Positions 61,604 through 64,000 of a stretch of DNA of 64,000 bases are shown one piece after another. The position numbers were made by a program, and so were the translations under genes. Source of the DNA: Pseudomonas sp. CBZ-4. Its GTDB lineage: Bacteria; Pseudomonadota; Gammaproteobacteria; Pseudomonadales; Pseudomonadaceae. Location of the stretch: the NCBI RefSeq assembly GCF_000346755.1, contig NZ_ANNV01000166.1:1-64000 (forward strand), written 5' to 3'. Numbering within the stretch: the stretch's first letter is position 1; every line of letters starts with the position of its first letter. Below the pieces are notes generated by a model. The model saw only the letters and a program-made list of their open reading frames with translations. It made no database searches and was not told the DNA's origin.

Positions 61604-62872
61604 ATGTCTGATTTGAAAACTGCCGCTCTCGAATATCATGCCAATCCTCGTCCAGGAAAGCTGAGTGTAGAGCTCACCAAAGCCACCGCCACCGCCCGCG
61701 ACCTGTCGCTGGCCTACAGCCCTGGCGTGGCCGAGCCCGTACGTGAAATCGCCCGCGACCCCGAGCTGGCGTACAAGTACACCGGCAAGGGCAACCTGGT
61801 TGCAGTGATTTCCGATGGCACCGCGATTCTGGGCCTGGGCAACCTCGGCCCATTGGCTTCCAAGCCAGTCATGGAAGGCAAAGGCGTGCTGTTCAAGCGC
61901 TTCGCCGGCATTGACGTTTTCGACATCGAAGTCGACTCCGAGAGCCCGCAGGCTTTCATCGACACCGTAAAGCGCATTTCCATCACCTTCGGTGGCATCA
62001 ACCTGGAAGACATCAAGGCACCTGAGTGCTTCGAGATCGAAAAGGCCCTGATCGAACAGTGCGACATCCCGGTATTCCACGATGACCAGCACGGCACCGC
62101 GATCGTTACCGCGGCCGGCATGATCAACGCCCTGGAAATCGCTGGCAAAACCCTGGCTGACGCGAAGATCGTCTGCCTGGGCGCTGGTGCCGCGGCTATC
62201 TCGTGCATGAAGCTGATCGTGAGCATGGGCGCCAAGCTGGAAAACATCTACATGGTCGACAGCAAGGGCGTGATCCAGTCCGAGCGTACCGACCTGAACC
62301 AGTACAAGGCGATGTTTGCCCACCCGTCCTCCAAGCGCACCCTGGCTGACGCCCTTGACGGTGCAGACGTGTTCGTTGGCCTGTCCGGCCCGAACCTGCT
62401 GAGCGCTGAAGGCCTGAAGTCCATGGCGGCCAACCCGATCGTGTTCGCCTGCTCCAACCCGGACCCGGAAATCTCGCCAGAGCTGGCTCACGCCACCCGC
62501 AACGACGTGATCATGGCCACCGGCCGTTCGGACTACCCGAACCAGGTCAACAACGTGCTGGGCTTCCCGTTCATCTTCCGTGGTGCCCTGGACGTTCGCG
62601 CCAAGCGCATCAACGAAGAGATGAAAGTAGCCGCGGCCAACGCCCTGCGTGAACTGGCCAAGCTGCCAGTACCTCAGGACGTGTGCGACGCCTACGGTGG
62701 CGCCAAGCTGGAATTCGGCCGTGAGTACATCATTCCGAAGCCAATGGACAAGCGCCTGATCACCCTGATCTCCGATGCCGTGGCCAAAGCCGCAATCGAG
62801 ACCGGTGTGGCCACCCTGCCGTATCCGAAGAACTACCCGCTGCAAAGCGTGGATGATGTGTTCAACGGCTAA
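61604..62872 (+). CDS. maeB: NADP-type malic enzyme
   Basis: Malic enzyme oxidatively decarboxylates malate to pyruvate and supplies NADPH. The 422-residue short form has the N-terminal catalytic domain (LSLAYSPGVAEPV, GTAILGLGNLGP, FHDDQHGTAIV) and an NAD(P)-binding domain with GAGAAAISCMKL near residue 190. It lacks the phosphotransacetylase-like C-terminal domain of the E. coli MaeB. NADP use is inferred. It starts at an ATG behind GCGGA. Confidence 0.9.
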   Translation: MSDLKTAALEYHANPRPGKLSVELTKATATARDLSLAYSPGVAEPVREIARDPELAYKYTGKGNLVAVISDGTAILGLGNLGPLASKPVMEGKGVLFKRFAGIDVFDIEVDSESPQAFIDTVKRISITFGGINLEDIKAPECFEIEKALIEQCDIPVFHDDQHGTAIVTAAGMINALEIAGKTLADAKIVCLGAGAAAISCMKLIVSMGAKLENIYMVDSKGVIQSERTDLNQYKAMFAHPSSKRTLADALDGADVFVGLSGPNLLSAEGLKSMAANPIVFACSNPDPEISPELAHATRNDVIMATGRSDYPNQVNNVLGFPFIFRGALDVRAKRINEEMKVAAANALRELAKLPVPQDVCDAYGGAKLEFGREYIIPKPMDKRLITLISDAVAKAAIETGVATLPYPKNYPLQSVDDVFNG

Positions 62873-62891
62873 GCCGTTGTAGCGCACCAAC

Positions 62892-62925
62892 AAAAAGCCC
62901 CGGCTCTCGCGAGTCGGGGCTTTTT
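62892..62925 (+). terminator. Terminator after maeB
   Basis: AAAAAGCCCCGGCT and AGTCGGGGCTTTTT form a long stem with a short CTCGCG loop and a T5 run. It lies 20 bases after the maeB stop. Confidence 0.92.
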
Positions 62926-62964
62926 GCTGTGTGGCGATTAATTCAAGCCTTGTGCAGCACCAAA

Positions 62965-63051
62965 TGTGGGAGCTGGCTTGCCTGCGATAGCATCACCGCG
63001 GTATCACTGAAAGACCGAGTTGCCTGCATCGCAGGCAAGCCAGCTCCCACA
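62965..63051. repeat. REPIN (inverted REP pair)
   Basis: An inward-facing pair of TGTGGGAGCTGGCTTGCCTG arms lies between the convergent maeB and penicillin-binding protein genes. Confidence 0.9.
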
Positions 63052-63070
63052 GAAGCCAACTGCCAGCGCG

Positions 63071-64000
63071 TTAGAACAGATCGATCGGCGCCGCTTCATC
63101 CGCTGGCAACGGGCTGCCAGGCGCAATGCCATTGCCCAGCTCATTGACCGACGGCGGCGTGTCTTCGCTCTTGAACAGTTCGAAGTAGGCATTCGGCGTG
63201 CTTGGCGATGCCACGCGGCCACTCACCGGGTCGATCCGCAGGCTGAGGATGCCTTCCGGTTCCGGCTGGGTGTGCAGGGGCTTGTCCTTCAAGGCGGCGC
63301 CCATGTAGCTCATCCAGATCGGCAGCGCGACGGTGCCACCGAACTCGCGACGGCCGAGGCTTTCCGGCTGGTCATAGCCGGTCCACACGGTGGTCACGTA
63401 GTCGCCGTTGTAGCCGGAGAACCAGGCGTCCTTGGAATCGTTGGTGGTACCGGTCTTGCCGGCGATGTCTGCGCGGCCGAGGGCCAGGGCGCGACGGCCG
63501 GTGCCTTTCTTGATCACGTCTTGCAGGATGCTGTTGAGGATGTAGGTGGTGCGGCCATCCACAATGCGTTCGGCAACGGCAGGCGCCTGTGGCTCGGTTG
63601 GCGTCGCGGCGTTTGCAGCGGGCGTGGCACCGGGGGTCGGCTCGATGGTGATGCCACCGTTGCTCGGGGCGGCCAGGCCATCGGTAGCGGCCACGCCGTT
63701 GACCACATCACCCGGTACGCGCGGTGGGTTGGCGGTGAACAGGGTGTCGCCATTGCGGCTTTCGATCTTGTCGATCAGGTACGGCGCGATCTTGTAGCCG
63801 CCGTTGGCAAAGGTGCTCCAGCCGGTGGCGATTTCCATCGGCGTGAGGGTCGCGGTGCCCAGGGCCAGGGACAGGTTCGGCGGCAGGTCCGACTTGTTGA
63901 AGCCGAAGCGCGTCATGTAGTCGATGGTCTTGCCCACACCCATCGCCTGCAGCAGGCGGATCGACACCAGGTTGCGCGACTTGTACAGCGCCTCGCGGAT
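63071..64000 (-). CDS. mrcA: Class A penicillin-binding protein 1A, 3' part (runs off window)
   Basis: These 309 residues are the C-terminal transpeptidase end of a bifunctional PBP1A-type enzyme (mrcA/ponA) that cross-links peptidoglycan. The SxN motif (SRN) lies at the very edge, KTGTT with DAWFSGY follows, and the Pro-rich insert TPGATPAANAATPTE separates two halves. The frame is open through base 64000, so the start, the transglycosylase domain and the catalytic SxxK are outside. The C-terminal tail is acidic. Confidence 0.92.
   Translation of the reverse strand: MREALYKSRNLVSIRLLQAMGVGKTIDYMTRFGFNKSDLPPNLSLALGTATLTPMEIATGWSTFANGGYKIAPYLIDKIESRNGDTLFTANPPRVPGDVVNGVAATDGLAAPSNGGITIEPTPGATPAANAATPTEPQAPAVAERIVDGRTTYILNSILQDVIKKGTGRRALALGRADIAGKTGTTNDSKDAWFSGYNGDYVTTVWTGYDQPESLGRREFGGTVALPIWMSYMGAALKDKPLHTQPEPEGILSLRIDPVSGRVASPSTPNAYFELFKSEDTPPSVNELGNGIAPGSPLPADEAAPIDLF

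Overview
The window is a stretch of chromosome from a fluorescent Pseudomonas, most likely of the P. fluorescens group. The evidence is the GC-rich coding, a complete histidine-utilisation (hut) locus laid out as I remember it from P. fluorescens SBW25 (hutF; hutCD; ten genes hutU to hutG), the medium-chain-length polyhydroxyalkanoate (PHA) cluster phaC1-Z-C2-D and phaFI, and about 15 intergenic REP/REPIN-like repeats. Most of the backbone order also matches what I recall of P. aeruginosa PAO1 running from about PA5106 down to PA5045.

Region 1 (1-16100) is histidine catabolism. hutF (-) diverges from hutCD (+). A long plus-strand array follows: hutU, urocanate permease, an ABC system (hutXWV), hutH1, hutH2, histidine permease, hutI, hutG. 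A sigma-54 -24/-12 element at 3123-3139 and a HutC-type operator at 3144-3157 sit in front of hutU. A second HutC-type operator lies in the hutF/hutC gap. Two genes are abnormal. hutX is cut short by an in-frame amber codon, with its conserved tail still readable downstream. hutH1 lacks the Ala-Ser-Gly triad that forms the MIO cofactor, so it looks like a pseudoenzyme.

Region 2 (16100-32360) holds an orphan choline/betaine-type binding protein, an HSL-type esterase, pip-dtd, the osmoregulated periplasmic glucan operon opgGH, and a polar amino-acid ABC transporter with two tandem binding-protein paralogues. Two tandem chemoreceptors follow on the minus strand. The upstream one has a FliA-like promoter, and a terminator-like hairpin lies between the two.

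Region 3 (32380-38780) is conserved housekeeping on the minus strand: rsmE, tatCBA, hisE, hisI, ubiB-ubiJ-ubiE. Divergent from it are a small PHA-granule-associated gene and phaI-phaF.

Region 4 (40350-47815) is a chaperone-usher fimbrial island (major pilin, two chaperones, usher, two-domain adhesin, minor pilin) with a divergently transcribed LuxR-type response regulator. It lies between phaF and phaD, which are normally neighbours. This is the clearest accessory insertion in the window.

Region 5 (47849-64000) contains phaD, phaC2, phaZ and phaC1 (with a good sigma-54 element), a DUF971 gene, hslUV, a SPOR-domain protein, argS, priA, rpmE, a malic enzyme, and the 3' part of a class A penicillin-binding protein running off the edge. 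I saw no tRNA, rRNA, CRISPR array, prophage or intact insertion sequence.
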